From positions 636,929-700,928 of the forward strand of contig NZ_JACCFW010000001.1 in the NCBI RefSeq assembly GCF_013410455.1: a DNA stretch of 64,000 nt, read 5' to 3'. The notes under the pieces are model-generated. The model saw only the letters and a list, made by a program, of their open reading frames with translations. It did not search any database and had not been told where the DNA came from. Positions 1 to 8,875 of the stretch are shown piece after piece (the stretch's first letter is position 1; each line of letters opens with the position of its first letter). A program made the position numbers and the translations under genes. The DNA comes from Allobranchiibius huperziae (GTDB taxonomy: Bacteria; Actinomycetota; Actinomycetes; Actinomycetales; Dermatophilaceae).

Positions 1-364
1 ACTCCCGACCCACGTGAAGCTGCTCAGCTGTGCGGTCGTCATACATTCCCTCAGACAAGCCGTCGTTGATCAAGCGCTTGAACGGGACTGACTCTCTGGC
101 GATTAACGCCCATCGGAGTGCCGACTCAACGGCCATGAGGGACCATGCAACTCCAACTGCATTGAACTCCCACACCAGCAGGCAATGGGTATATAGGTCA
201 CGAGCGACCCTGAGTTGTTGGGCAATGTCATCCGGCGTGCTCGCGCTGACGGGCCAGCCGGAAGCCGTAGCCATCAGGTGCTGTCGCTGAAGCGGCACGG
301 GATGACCGGTTGCATCGAGACCGCCGATCATGTGCTGCACGCGTTTGTCTATCGGATAGTCCAA
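1..364 (-). CDS. Partial gene of unknown function, cut by the left edge
   Basis: An open frame runs from a TTG start to the window edge (121 codons) with no stop. An AGGAGG ribosome site (complement of 372-377) sits 7 bases before the TTG. The visible protein is mostly helical, with 'LVWEFNAVGVAWSLMAVESALR' split around residues 70-92 and 'FKRLINDGLSEGMY' near 98-111. Helical pattern and position loosely resemble N-terminal halves of HEPN- or DUF4145-like proteins, but the diagnostic C-terminal part lies outside the window, so no function is assigned. Codon use is unlike its neighbours: ATA, AGA, CTA, TTA and TAT codons appear, suggesting horizontal acquisition. The reading frame is clear; the family is a guess. 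Confidence 0.6.
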   Translation of the reverse strand, partial: MDYPIDKRVQHMIGGLDATGHPVPLQRQHLMATASGWPVSASTPDDIAQQLRVARDLYTHCLLVWEFNAVGVAWSLMAVESALRWALIARESVPFKRLINDGLSEGMYDDRTAEQLHVGRE

Positions 365-839
365 CTCTGATCCTCCTGATCAAGATTCCTGGCTCACTGG
401 CGGACTTGGAATCATGCCGCCAGATGGACAGTCCGACCGAAGCTCCTAGCGCGTCACACCGCCGCTTTTGCCCCACACCGCCGGGTGCGCGAACGTCTCA
501 CTGCGCCGCCTGCAGAGGCGGCAGCGATGACCAGGGCGGGGTCTGGCGTCGGTGCGGTTCAAGAACCGGCGTTCAGTCCGCCAACGTCGAGCTGCATATC
601 CGCCAGCCGGTGGCCGGCCGCTGACTGGCTCCTCTGTCAACACGGTGATGCACGCCGTCGTTGCATCCGGTTCGCCCACGTCGACAGCCAGATTGGCTCC
701 GACCTGGCCGCGTACGCCTGGTTGCCCACGGTCTATCGCGATGGCTCCCGCAGCCCGGCACTGGATCAAGCAACCCGTCGTCCGTTGGTCCTGGGTTCAA
801 GACCCATCCACCCCACCGCGTTCCCCCAACCCCTGGGAG
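365..839. other. Gene-free 475-bp stretch
   Basis: I see no convincing gene on either strand. The open frames here lack ribosome sites and have protein-like composition in no frame. One oddity is a tRNA T-arm plus 3'-acceptor-like segment at 790-815, without the rest of a tRNA (see findings). The stretch separates the putatively foreign gene at the left edge from corA and may be the boundary of an integrated element. Confidence 0.5.
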
Positions 840-1892
840 CTACAGCCAGTCGCGTCGTTTGAAGGAGACGTAGAGGATCAATGCCACAGCCACGATGGAG
901 ACGTCGCTGGCGATGGTGCCCCACGTCTTGCCAAAACCCGGGTAGGGCACGTTCTGGCCGAAGTACCCGGTAATGGCCGTCGGGATGGCGATGATCGCCG
1001 CCCAGGACGTCAGCTTCTTCATCACGGTATTCAGCCGGGCGTCCTGCAGCGACAGGTTCGTCTCGAAGATGGTGCTGACCATGTCGCGCAACGACTCGGT
1101 CCACTCGGTGGCCCGCAGCACGTGGTCGTAGAGGTCGTCGTAGAAGGAGTTCAACTCGACCGGGGAGTCCAGGTCCTTGCGATGCCGCAGCACCGAATTC
1201 ACGACTTCCCGCATCGGCAACACAGCGCGACGTAGATCGACCAGGTCCCGACGCACTCGATAGGTCTGCTGTTGCACGACCTTGCTCAACGACTCGTCGT
1301 CGAACAAGGTGTCCTCCAACGATTCGATCTGATCATCGATCAGTTGCACAGCGTCGAAGTGTCCGTCCACGACGTAGTCCAGGAAGCCATGGACTAGCGC
1401 GCCGGGCCCGAACTTAAGGAGGTCCGGATTTTCGTCCCACCGTTGTACGACCTGGTCGATATCGAACTCCTGCCCGTGACGGACCGTGACGATCCCGCGG
1501 GGCATCACGAAGGCCGAGACCCGTGTCATGGAGATGGACGAGGTCAGCGGGTCTTGCAACGGCCGCTCGTCCTCCGAGGCGTTGACCGCGTACACGGTGA
1601 TGAAGGTGTGCGTCGCATACCGTGTGGCCTTGGCCCGCTCGGCGTGACCGACCGCGTCCTCGACAGCCATCGGGTCCAGGGTGAGCTCCTCGGCTAAGGC
1701 CGCAAGATCGTCCTGGTCCGCATCGCACAGGTCCACCCACACCAGAGCGCCGTCCTGGTCCAGATAGTCGGAGATCTGCTCGAACGGGAAGTCCTCCTTC
1801 TCCAGCTTCCCGTCTCGCCATACCCGATTGCGCATGGAGCCCCTGGGCTGTGTCATGGACGCGAGGGTCTCATTGGTTCCTGGGCCGCTCAT
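840..1892 (-). CDS. corA: CorA-family divalent cation (Mg2+/Co2+) transporter
   Basis: The 350-residue protein fits the CorA family: an acidic N-terminal cytoplasmic domain, a long helix region with 'LRRAVLPMREVVNSVLRH', and two C-terminal membrane segments. The loop signature after the first membrane helix reads TGYFGQNVP, so the canonical GMN motif is GQN at residues 312-314; the protein ends with a basic tail, as is usual. The ATG at 1892 is preferred because GGAGG lies about 10 bases upstream; another ATG at 1901 is nearly on top of the same site. Family known to form pentameric cation channels in the inner membrane; substrate here is inferred. It stands alone, downstream of a regulator remnant. 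Confidence 0.88.
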   Translation of the reverse strand: MSGPGTNETLASMTQPRGSMRNRVWRDGKLEKEDFPFEQISDYLDQDGALVWVDLCDADQDDLAALAEELTLDPMAVEDAVGHAERAKATRYATHTFITVYAVNASEDERPLQDPLTSSISMTRVSAFVMPRGIVTVRHGQEFDIDQVVQRWDENPDLLKFGPGALVHGFLDYVVDGHFDAVQLIDDQIESLEDTLFDDESLSKVVQQQTYRVRRDLVDLRRAVLPMREVVNSVLRHRKDLDSPVELNSFYDDLYDHVLRATEWTESLRDMVSTIFETNLSLQDARLNTVMKKLTSWAAIIAIPTAITGYFGQNVPYPGFGKTWGTIASDVSIVAVALILYVSFKRRDWL

Positions 1893-1977
1893 CCGGTCCA
1901 TACCTCCACCCCGACATCGCGCCCAGCAGCCGACGTGTGAACACCAATAGACGCCTCCGCTCCCTGGGCACACGTCG

Positions 1978-2480
1978 ATGGCTCACACCGTCCAGCGACG
2001 TGCCCGAGGCGATGAGCTCGAGGTGAACGGGTACCCGCCGAGCCCGAATGCCGGCGTTACCCAGATGGATCAGCCGCCCAACGCCGCGCGGCAGGTGTTT
2101 CATACCCGGAGGCGAGATCGCGGTACGCGACTGGGAGACCATCGCATCCGAGACCGTCTCCCAACTACGACTGATGAGCGGTCGACGGCCCGACGACGCC
2201 CGAATCGCAGAACTCGTGCGGACTCTCGCAACGCACGGCGAACCGTTCTGGCGACCCTGGGACACGGGGATGTCGCGGAGAGGCGAACGGGATCCGCGGT
2301 CATCGCGCATCAGCTGGTCTGCCGACCAGGCGGCCGAGTCGGTCACGCCGAGCTTTCGCGTCGACGGGTCCTGAGCGCTACTGCGACAACGGACTGTTCG
2401 ATACCGCTGCCTCTCGCTGGCTTGCCGGCGGGCGTGGAGCGCGTGTCGTGCCGGCTAGGGCGCGGTGACAGTCTGGCCCC
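1978..2480 (+). pseudogene. Frameshifted remnant of an XRE/MmyB-type transcriptional regulator
   Basis: Pieces of the MmyB-like ligand-binding domain are readable in two frames. 'MDQPPNAARQVFHT' lies in the frame of position 1978. 'VRDWETIASETVSQLR' with 'LMSGRRPDDARIAELV' and 'EPFWRPWD' is in the frame of 2048-2374. The first frame appears to resume with 'GDVAERRTGSAVIAHQ'. Intact family members read dWe..a..v..LR...gr.pDDpri..Lv.eL....eFr.lW in one frame, C-terminal to an XRE helix-turn-helix. No helix-turn-helix is visible here, so the gene has lost its 5' part and carries at least two frameshifts. Family assignment rests on this pattern, without alignment. Confidence 0.6.
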
Positions 2481-2822
2481 ATGACCACGATCAAGATCAA
2501 TGCCATCACCGTCCCAGCCGGTTCGGGCGGTGAGCTCGCGCACCGGTTCGCTGCCCGAGCCGGCGCAGTCGACCACGCCGATGGCTTCGAAGGTTTCGAG
2601 CTGCTGCGCCCGACCGACGACAGGGAACAGTGGCTGGTCATCACCCGCTGGCGCGACGAGGAATCCTTCCAGGCCTGGGTGACCTCGCCCGAGTTCGCCG
2701 ACGGCCACCGTTCAGCCGTCGAGCGGGCGGGCGGTGACGCACCGCGGCCCGTTTCCACCCACAGCGAGGTGTGGAACTACGAGGTGGCAGGTGGCTCGTC
2801 CGGGACGCCGGACGAAGGGTGA
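2481..2822 (+). CDS. mhuD: MhuD-like heme-degrading monooxygenase (ABM fold)
   Basis: The 113-residue protein is an antibiotic-biosynthesis-monooxygenase-type dimeric ferredoxin fold. Its N-terminus 'IKINAITVPAGSGGELAHRF' closely follows the mycobacterial heme oxygenase MhuD. The residues known to matter in MhuD are present: Asn7 at the same position, Trp66 in 'FQAW', and a histidine at 76, one position later than MhuD His75. The expected role is cytoplasmic oxidative cleavage of heme to release iron. The ATG at 2481 is used; upstream bases show no strong ribosome site. No heme-uptake genes are adjacent, so a physiological role in iron acquisition is inferred from homology only. Confidence 0.8.
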   Translation: MTTIKINAITVPAGSGGELAHRFAARAGAVDHADGFEGFELLRPTDDREQWLVITRWRDEESFQAWVTSPEFADGHRSAVERAGGDAPRPVSTHSEVWNYEVAGGSSGTPDEG

Positions 2823-2834
2823 CCGCAGCGAAGG

Positions 2835-2848
2835 ATCGAGATCTCGAT
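2835..2848. terminator. Short palindrome between convergent genes
   Basis: ATCGAGATCTCGAT is a perfect 14-base palindrome lying in the 87-bp gap where the heme monooxygenase and acyl-CoA dehydrogenase genes converge. It could help end transcription, but has no loop and no T-tract. Confidence 0.3.
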
Positions 2849-2909
2849 ATATGCGCGGGTGGCGCGCTGGTCGCACACTCCGGAAGCGACATCTCCCCCC
2901 GGGCGCGTA

Positions 2910-4106
2910 TCAGACGAACGCGCTCTCGCCGGTGATCGCGCGTCCCACGATCAGCGTGTTGATCTCGCGGGTGCCCTCGTAGGAGTAGATCGCCTCTGCG
3001 TCGGCGACGAACCGGCCGACGTGGTGCTCGAGCAGGATGCCGTTGCCGCCGAGGACCTCTCGCGCCCAGCCGACGGCCTCGCGCATCCGCACGGTCGAGT
3101 GCGCCTTGCACAGTGACGCGTGCTCGTCCTTCAGGAGCCCCTGATCCTGCAGTTGAGACGCGCGTACGTTCATCGCCGTGGAGGCGGTGACGTTGGCGAG
3201 CATCTTCACCAGCAGGTCCTGCACCATCTGGAACGAGGAGATCGGTCGGCCGAACTGCTCGCGGCCGGTCGTGTAGCGCAGCGCGTGTTCGAACGCGCCG
3301 CGGGCACATCCCGCGGCCTGCCAGGCCACACCCATCCGGGTCACCCGCAGGACGTCGGCGGTGGAGCGGAAGCTTGTCGCGTTCTGCAGCCGGTTGGACT
3401 CGGGGACGCGCACGTCGTGCAGGTGGATCTGGGCGTTCTGGACGACGCGCAGGGCGATCTTGTCCTCCTGCTTGTCGAACGTCATACCGGGCGTGTCCTT
3501 CTCGACGACGAACCCCTTGACCTGCTCGTCCTCCTCGTCGCGCGCCCAGATGATGACGAGGTCGGCGAACGCCGCGTTGCCGATCCACTTCTTCTCGCCG
3601 TTGAGGATCCACTCGTCCCCGTCGCGTCGCGCGCTGGTCGCGAGACCGGCCGAGATCGCCGAGCCGACGTCCGGCTCTGTCAGCCCGAACGCGCCGATCA
3701 GCTCTAGGCGCGCCATCGCCGGCAGCCAGCGCTCGCGCTGCTCCGGGGACCCGCAGAGCTGGATCGACCCCATCGCCAGACCGCCGTGCACGCCCATGAA
3801 GGTCGACATCGACGGGTCGACCCGGGCGAGCTCCATCGCGACCATGCCGTCGACCAGGGCGCCGCGGTTCGGGCAGCCCGGACCGTCGTACGCCAGGCCG
3901 GCGATGCCGAGTTTGGCGATGCCCGGGAGCAGGTCGTGCGGGAACGCAGCACGGGTCCAGTAGTCGTTGATGACCGGCTCGACCTCACGAGTCATGAACG
4001 CGTGCACCCGGGTGAGCAGCTCGCGGTCCTCGTCCTGCAGCAGCAGCTCGAAGCCGAGGAAGTCGGAGAAGGGGGAGTCCTCCAGGGCCGGGGTGTCGTC
4101 ACTCAT
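2910..4106 (-). CDS. Acyl-CoA dehydrogenase, glutaryl-CoA dehydrogenase-like
   Basis: The 398-residue flavoprotein has the three-part acyl-CoA dehydrogenase layout: helical N-domain, middle beta-domain with 'GAFGLTEPDVGSAI' and 'KKWIGNAAFADLVIIWAR', and a C-terminal helical domain with 'REQFGRPISSFQMVQ'. The predicted catalytic base is Glu377 in 'YEGTRE', followed by 'INTLIVGRAITG', which is the glutaryl-CoA dehydrogenase-type signature. It should oxidise an acyl-CoA at C2-C3 with FAD, in the cytoplasm. The ATG overlaps the 3' end of phaZ by 8 bases (ATGAGTGA), so it is the last gene of the coupled ligase-phaC-phaZ operon and may feed PHA-derived acyl-CoA into beta-oxidation. Exact substrate unknown. 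Confidence 0.85.
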   Translation of the reverse strand: MSDDTPALEDSPFSDFLGFELLLQDEDRELLTRVHAFMTREVEPVINDYWTRAAFPHDLLPGIAKLGIAGLAYDGPGCPNRGALVDGMVAMELARVDPSMSTFMGVHGGLAMGSIQLCGSPEQRERWLPAMARLELIGAFGLTEPDVGSAISAGLATSARRDGDEWILNGEKKWIGNAAFADLVIIWARDEEDEQVKGFVVEKDTPGMTFDKQEDKIALRVVQNAQIHLHDVRVPESNRLQNATSFRSTADVLRVTRMGVAWQAAGCARGAFEHALRYTTGREQFGRPISSFQMVQDLLVKMLANVTASTAMNVRASQLQDQGLLKDEHASLCKAHSTVRMREAVGWAREVLGGNGILLEHHVGRFVADAEAIYSYEGTREINTLIVGRAITGESAFV

Positions 4107-4974
4107 CCGGGGTGCTCCTCGTGCGGGTCGGGTCCTCGTCGTCGAGGAACGTGTCGATGACGGGGGCGAGGGCGTCTGCCTCGGTCAGGATGCCGAGGTG
4201 TCCGCCGTGGTAGATGTGCAGCTGCGAGTGGGGGATCAGCGCGGCCTGCATCTTCGGGTTGGCGACCGGGATGATCGGGTCGTCGTCGCCGCCCATCACC
4301 AGGGTGGGCTGGCGCAGCAGACGCAGGAACGGCAGGCTCGTCCAGCCGGTCATCGCCGCCAGTTGGTAGTAGTAGCCGAGCTTGGAGCCGGACCGGGTGG
4401 CGCCGTGCAGCAGCGCCGCGCCGCGGGCGGGATGGGTGCGCATCGAGCCGCCGTAGATCTGCGGCGCGACCTTCGCGGCGTACGCCGGATCGCGGTGCCG
4501 TTGCGGGGTCGACATGATCCGCAGCACCCGCGGGTGCGCCGGCACCATCAGCGTCCCGGTGCCGGTGGCGACGAGCACCACCCGGCGTACGCGACGTGGA
4601 CCCTGCACCGCCAGCTGTTGCGCGAGCCCGCCACCCCAGGAGAGGCCGAGCACGTCGAAGCGGCGATGCCCCAGCTTCGCCATCAGCGCGGTGACCCAGG
4701 AGGCCAGCCCGGCGATCGTGTAGGGGAACGGCGGCAGCTGCGAGCCGCCCACACCGGGTACGTCGAACCGCACCAGGCCGCGGTCGGGATGCAGCTCGTC
4801 GACCAGCGGCTGCAGCGCTTCCAGGCTCGTGCCGATCCCGTTGCAGAGCAGCAACGGGACCTGGTCGGTGTAGGAGCCGACGCCGGGCCGCACCGAGACG
4901 CGCCCGGTGACGCCTCGTACGGTCACATTGCGCACCCGGTCCTCGGCGCGCGGCCGGGCCCGCTCAGCGGTCAT
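4099..4974 (-). CDS. phaZ: Intracellular poly(3-hydroxyalkanoate) depolymerase, PhaZ-like
   Basis: The 291-residue alpha/beta hydrolase matches the pattern of Pseudomonas intracellular medium-chain PHA depolymerase. It has 'LLLCNGIGTSLEAL', 'RFDVPGVGGSQLPPFPY', nucleophile Ser112 in GLSWGG, 'APQIYGG', 'LGYYYQL', 'TLVMGGDDDPIIP' with the acid near Asp231, and His259 in GGHL. It would release 3-hydroxyacids from storage granules. The start overlaps the end of phaC by 11 bases (ATG at 4974, phaC stop at 4964-4966) and its own stop overlaps the dehydrogenase start, indicating tight translational coupling. Synthesis and mobilisation genes on one transcript suggest continuous polymer turnover. Confidence 0.85.
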   Translation of the reverse strand: MTAERARPRAEDRVRNVTVRGVTGRVSVRPGVGSYTDQVPLLLCNGIGTSLEALQPLVDELHPDRGLVRFDVPGVGGSQLPPFPYTIAGLASWVTALMAKLGHRRFDVLGLSWGGGLAQQLAVQGPRRVRRVVLVATGTGTLMVPAHPRVLRIMSTPQRHRDPAYAAKVAPQIYGGSMRTHPARGAALLHGATRSGSKLGYYYQLAAMTGWTSLPFLRLLRQPTLVMGGDDDPIIPVANPKMQAALIPHSQLHIYHGGHLGILTEADALAPVIDTFLDDEDPTRTRSTPDE

Positions 4975-6850
4975 GGACGTAGGTGCCCGGAGCCTTGTCG
5001 AGCGGGGCGTACTTCGCGTTGCCGAGCCTGCGCGGGGCGGTCCGCTCCTCGCCGGTGCGACCGGCCAGCCAGGTGGTCCAGTCCTCCCACCAGCTGCCCT
5101 TGACCTTTACCGCCCTGGCCAGCCACTTCACGGTGTCCTTCGGGTTGTCGCTGCCCTGCCGGCCGCCGCCCGAGGGCGCGGTCTGGAAGCTGGCCTTGGG
5201 GTTGCCGGGCGGGTTGACCATGGCGGCGATGTGCCCGCTGGTGGACAGCACGAACTTGGTGTCGCCGCCGAAGAGCTGGGTGGTCTGGTAGCAGGACTCC
5301 CACTTGCACAGGTGGTCGGCGATCCCGGCGACGATGTAGGAGTCGGTGGTGATCCTACCGAGGTCGACCTTGGTGCCGAGCATCGTGGAGGCGCCCGGCT
5401 TCACGAGCGCGTTGCGCATCGCGAGGTCCATGAAGTCGCGGTGCATCGCGGCGCTCATCCGCACCGGGTCGGCGTTCCAGTAGAGGATGTCGAAGGCCTT
5501 CGGGGCGTGCCCCATCAGGTAGTTGTTCACCCAGTAGTTCCAAATCAGGTCGTTCGGCCGCAGCCACGCGAAGACCTCCGCGAGCGTGCGCCCGTCGAGG
5601 TATCCCTTCTCCTTGGAGGCCAGGGTCGAGGCGGCGGCCGCCTCCTCCGAGAGCAGCGCACTGGTCACGCCGGCCCGTTCCTGGTCGAGCACGGTCACCG
5701 CCAGGCTGTACGCCGCGACGCGGTCCGCTTGGCCGATCTCGGCGAGGTGGGCCAGCACCATCGAGGCGATCAGACCGCCGGAGCAGATCCCGAAGATGGA
5801 CGTCTGCTTCTGCCGGGTGATCTTCTCGCAGGCCGTCATCGCCTCCAGGATCGCCTGACCGTAGGTGTCCAGGCCCCAATCGGCATGCCGCACATCGGGA
5901 TTGCGCCACGAGATGCAGAAGACCTGCTGGCCGTTCTGCACCAGGTGCTCGACCAGCGAGCGGTGCTCCGCCAGGTCGATCACGTAGTACTTGTTGATCG
6001 TCGGCGGCACGATCAGCATCGGCACCGCGCGGACCTTCGGGGTCTGCGGGGTGTACTGGATCAGCTCGAAGACATCGGTGCGCAGCACGACGGCGCCGGG
6101 CGTGACCGCGATGTCGCGACCCACCTCGAACGCGTCGGCCTCCACCATCGACGGCACGCGCGGGGCGGTCGCGAAGTCCTTCACGAACCGGCGACTGCCG
6201 GCGACCAGGCTGCCCCCACCGGTGTCGAGCGTCCGCTTGAGCACCGCGGGGTTGAGGAAAGGGTTGTTGCTGGGCGCCGCCGCCTCGACCACGTTCTCGA
6301 CGATGAAGCGCATCCGCTGGTCGTCGCCCCAGCTCAGGCCGGCGTCGTCGACCAGGCCACGGGCCGCCGCACCGAGGGCCAGATAGCTCTGCAGGGCGCG
6401 CTTCAAGGCGGGGTTCTTCGCCCAGCCCTCCTCGGCGAAGCGGCGGTCCTTCTCGGCCGGCGCCAGCTGCGAACGACCGAGGCCGACCCGGGTCAGCTCG
6501 TACGCCAGCCCCGCCGTCCGCTTCGCGACCACCCTCGGATGACGGGCGACCCCGGCGGCGAGCCGCACACCCGACATACCGGGGACGAACTGGCGAAGAG
6601 GCCCGCTCCCCGCCTTGGACAGGAGCAGGTCGAGCGGCGTCGCCAGCGCGGTGTCGGCCGATCGTTCGGCGGCCTCCTGCGACTCATCGACGTCGTGCAT
6701 GCGGCGTTCGGCCTGCGCGGCCGTCGTGGCGGAGGCGTCCCCCTCGGAGGCTGCTTTCTCCGCGGCCCGAGGCGCCCGCTGCTTCGACCCGGTCGATTTC
6801 GTGGCCGTGCTCTTCCGGGGACGTCGGGTCCGCGCTCCGGTGGTCGTCAC
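4964..6850 (-). CDS. phaC: Polyhydroxyalkanoate synthase
   Basis: This 628-residue protein polymerises 3-hydroxyacyl-CoA into PHA. The lipase-like box is 'SIFGICSGG' with catalytic Cys356; the other triad members are Asp512 in '[10 protein letters not shown]' and His540 in '[13 protein letters not shown]'. '[12 protein letters not shown]' and 'WRNPD' are typical of class I/II synthases. The first 60 residues are rich in Lys, Thr and Ala and look like an added tail not needed for catalysis, perhaps contacting DNA or granule proteins. The GTG start at 6850 overlaps the ligase TGA by four bases (GTGA). No phaA, phaB, phaJ or phasin gene is seen nearby, so the hydroxyacyl-CoA supply must come from elsewhere. 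Confidence 0.93.
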   Translation of the reverse strand: MTTTGARTRRPRKSTATKSTGSKQRAPRAAEKAASEGDASATTAAQAERRMHDVDESQEAAERSADTALATPLDLLLSKAGSGPLRQFVPGMSGVRLAAGVARHPRVVAKRTAGLAYELTRVGLGRSQLAPAEKDRRFAEEGWAKNPALKRALQSYLALGAAARGLVDDAGLSWGDDQRMRFIVENVVEAAAPSNNPFLNPAVLKRTLDTGGGSLVAGSRRFVKDFATAPRVPSMVEADAFEVGRDIAVTPGAVVLRTDVFELIQYTPQTPKVRAVPMLIVPPTINKYYVIDLAEHRSLVEHLVQNGQQVFCISWRNPDVRHADWGLDTYGQAILEAMTACEKITRQKQTSIFGICSGGLIASMVLAHLAEIGQADRVAAYSLAVTVLDQERAGVTSALLSEEAAAASTLASKEKGYLDGRTLAEVFAWLRPNDLIWNYWVNNYLMGHAPKAFDILYWNADPVRMSAAMHRDFMDLAMRNALVKPGASTMLGTKVDLGRITTDSYIVAGIADHLCKWESCYQTTQLFGGDTKFVLSTSGHIAAMVNPPGNPKASFQTAPSGGGRQGSDNPKDTVKWLARAVKVKGSWWEDWTTWLAGRTGEERTAPRRLGNAKYAPLDKAPGTYVHDR

Positions 6851-8346
6851 TTCGACTCGCCGTCCGGTGCGCTGACCTCGCGCCGCAGGATCTTCCCGGT
6901 CGGCCCCTTCGGCAGTTCGCTCACGATCCACACGGTCCGCGGATACTTGTACGCCGCCAACCGCTCCTTCGCGAACGCCTTCAGGTCCTCCTCGCTGACC
7001 TCCTCGCCGCGCTTCAGCGCGACGGCAGCGCCCACTTCCTCGCCGAGGTCGTCGTGGGGGATGCCGATGACGGCCACCTCGGCGACCGACTCGTGCTCGT
7101 AGAGCGCCTCCTCGACCTCGCGGGGATACACGTTGTAACCGCCCCGGATGATCAGGTCCTTCTTGCGGTCGACGATGAAGAAGTAGCCGTCCTCGTCGAC
7201 CTTCGCCAGGTCGCCGGTGTGGAACCACCCGTCCTTGATGGCCTCGGCCGTGTCCTCCTCGCGCCCCCAGTAGCCCTTCATCACGTTCTCGCCCTTGACG
7301 ACGATCTCGCCGACGTCGCCCTGTGCGACGTCCTCGTCGTCGTCACCGACCAGCTTCATCTGCACCCCGCGCACCTCGGTGCCGATGGATCCCGGCTTGC
7401 GCTCCTGGCCAGGCTTGTTGAACGACGCGACGGGGGAGGTCTCGGACAGGCCGTAGCCCTCCAGGACGATGCAGTCGAACTGCTCCTCGAACTTCTTCAT
7501 CACCTCGACCGGCATCGCCGACCCTCCGGAGATGCAGGCGCGCAGGCTGGACATGTCGGCCTCGTCCGCGCTCTCGGCGTTCAGCATGGCGGCGTACATG
7601 GTCGGCACGCCCTCGAACGCGGTGACCTGGTCGCGGCCGACGATCGCCAGCGCCTTGTCGGGGTCGAAGCGGGGGATCAGCGTCAGGCACGCGCCCTTGA
7701 GGATCGAGGCGTTGAGCCCGCAGGTGAGGCCGAAGACGTGGAAGAGAGGCAGACACCCCATCACGACGTCCTTCTCGGTGAGCTCCAGCAGCGTCTCGGC
7801 ACTCGTGGCGGCGTTGCTGCTCATGCTGTGGTGCGTCAGCTCCGCGCCTTTCGGCGCGCCGGTGGTGCCGGAGGTGTAGAGGAGTACGACGGCATCATCG
7901 TCCGCGCGGTCCACGACCTCCTCGTCCGGCTCGTACCCGCCGAGCACCTCGGCGAAGTCGGTGCCGACCTCGACGCACTCGATCCCGACCTCCGAGGCGC
8001 CCTTCCCGGCCTCGGCCGCCATGTCCTTCCAGGCGAAGACGATCGAGGCGCCGGAATCCTCCAGGTAGTACTTCACCTCGCGGCCCTTGAGTAGCGGGTT
8101 CATCGGCACGACCACGGCGCCGACCGCCAGCGCGCCATAGAAGAGCACGGGGAACGGTGGCACGTTCGGCAGCACTAGCCCGACCCGGTCACCCGGCCCG
8201 ACGCCCTTGTCCTTCAGGAGCGTCGCAACGCGCCGGGCGCCGTCCTGCAGCTCGGCGTAGGTGAGCACCAGGTCGTCGAGCTTGATCGCGGGACGGTCCC
8301 CGTGCTGCTCGGCGGTCTGGGTCAGGTTGTCGGCCAGGTTGGTCAC
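6847..8346 (-). CDS. Long-chain fatty acyl-CoA ligase (AMP-forming)
   Basis: The 499-residue adenylate-forming enzyme activates a carboxylic acid with ATP and CoA. It has the phosphate-binding '[11 protein letters not shown]' at 157-167, the '[11 protein letters not shown]' motif, '[19 protein letters not shown]' before the hinge, and the C-terminal lysine motif '[12 protein letters not shown]'. The GTG at 8346 is chosen because GGAGG lies six bases upstream; a longer frame to 8475 lacks this. It heads the operon with phaC, phaZ and the dehydrogenase. Likely job: activating fatty acids, or 3-hydroxyacids freed by PhaZ, to CoA esters. Chain length is not determinable here. Confidence 0.9.
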   Translation of the reverse strand: MTNLADNLTQTAEQHGDRPAIKLDDLVLTYAELQDGARRVATLLKDKGVGPGDRVGLVLPNVPPFPVLFYGALAVGAVVVPMNPLLKGREVKYYLEDSGASIVFAWKDMAAEAGKGASEVGIECVEVGTDFAEVLGGYEPDEEVVDRADDDAVVLLYTSGTTGAPKGAELTHHSMSSNAATSAETLLELTEKDVVMGCLPLFHVFGLTCGLNASILKGACLTLIPRFDPDKALAIVGRDQVTAFEGVPTMYAAMLNAESADEADMSSLRACISGGSAMPVEVMKKFEEQFDCIVLEGYGLSETSPVASFNKPGQERKPGSIGTEVRGVQMKLVGDDDEDVAQGDVGEIVVKGENVMKGYWGREEDTAEAIKDGWFHTGDLAKVDEDGYFFIVDRKKDLIIRGGYNVYPREVEEALYEHESVAEVAVIGIPHDDLGEEVGAAVALKRGEEVSEEDLKAFAKERLAAYKYPRTVWIVSELPKGPTGKILRREVSAPDGESK

Positions 8347-8573
8347 GGTCTGCCTCCGGCGTGCGTCGTCCGCTGGGTCGTGCCACGCAGAAGAGTCCGC
8401 TGGGCGACACAGCGACCCCGCCGACGGCAGGGTTGCTGCCTCACTGTCTACCTTGTCGACGACCGCCGCGACCACGGGTCGGGGATGCGCCGGGCATTTG
8501 GTTCAAGCCACGGTCGGGCTCGCGCCTCGCCGAACCACCGTCGAGCAAAGGCGAAGTCTCACAGCAGACGTGG

Positions 8574-8646
8574 TGCCCCCGGCATGATTCGAACATGCGA
8601 CACCCGCTTTAGGAGAGCGGTGCTCTATCCCCTGAGCTACGAGGGC
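8574..8646 (-). tRNA. tRNA-Arg(CCT)
   Basis: The minus strand folds as a complete 73-base cloverleaf. The acceptor GCCCTCG pairs with CGGGGGC (one T-G wobble). The anticodon arm is CCGCT-CTCCTAA-AGCGG, giving anticodon CCT, which reads AGG. The T-loop is TTCGAAT. CCA is not encoded. It lies just upstream of the PHA operon on the same strand. Confidence 0.95.
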
Positions 8647-8875
8647 GGGGATGGTCGGTGTCGCGACTGACCTCACGCCGCACCGACCGATGCTCGCGAC
8701 CTGCGGAGATGGCGCCCCGCAGGCTGGAGCGCGTCCGATCGTAGCCGAGCGGGCCGGCCCGCCCGCGACGCCAGGGAACAAGAACGCGGTGCCGGGGGTC
8801 GGTGCTCCGTGCCACGCTGGTGCGTGCGCCCTGAGGATCGCGGCGCCACCCTCGTACGAAGGTCGTGACCGTGCC

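Noticed and set aside
743-815. Complete tRNA gene ending at 815
   Set aside because: The T-arm and 3' acceptor look right, but no 5' acceptor strand GGGGTGG and no pairing anticodon stem exist in the required positions.
4907-7102. Long 731-codon open frame opposite phaZ/phaC
   Set aside because: Antisense frame of high-GC coding DNA; the composition is repetitive Gly/Arg/His/Val and the minus-strand genes have clear catalytic motifs.
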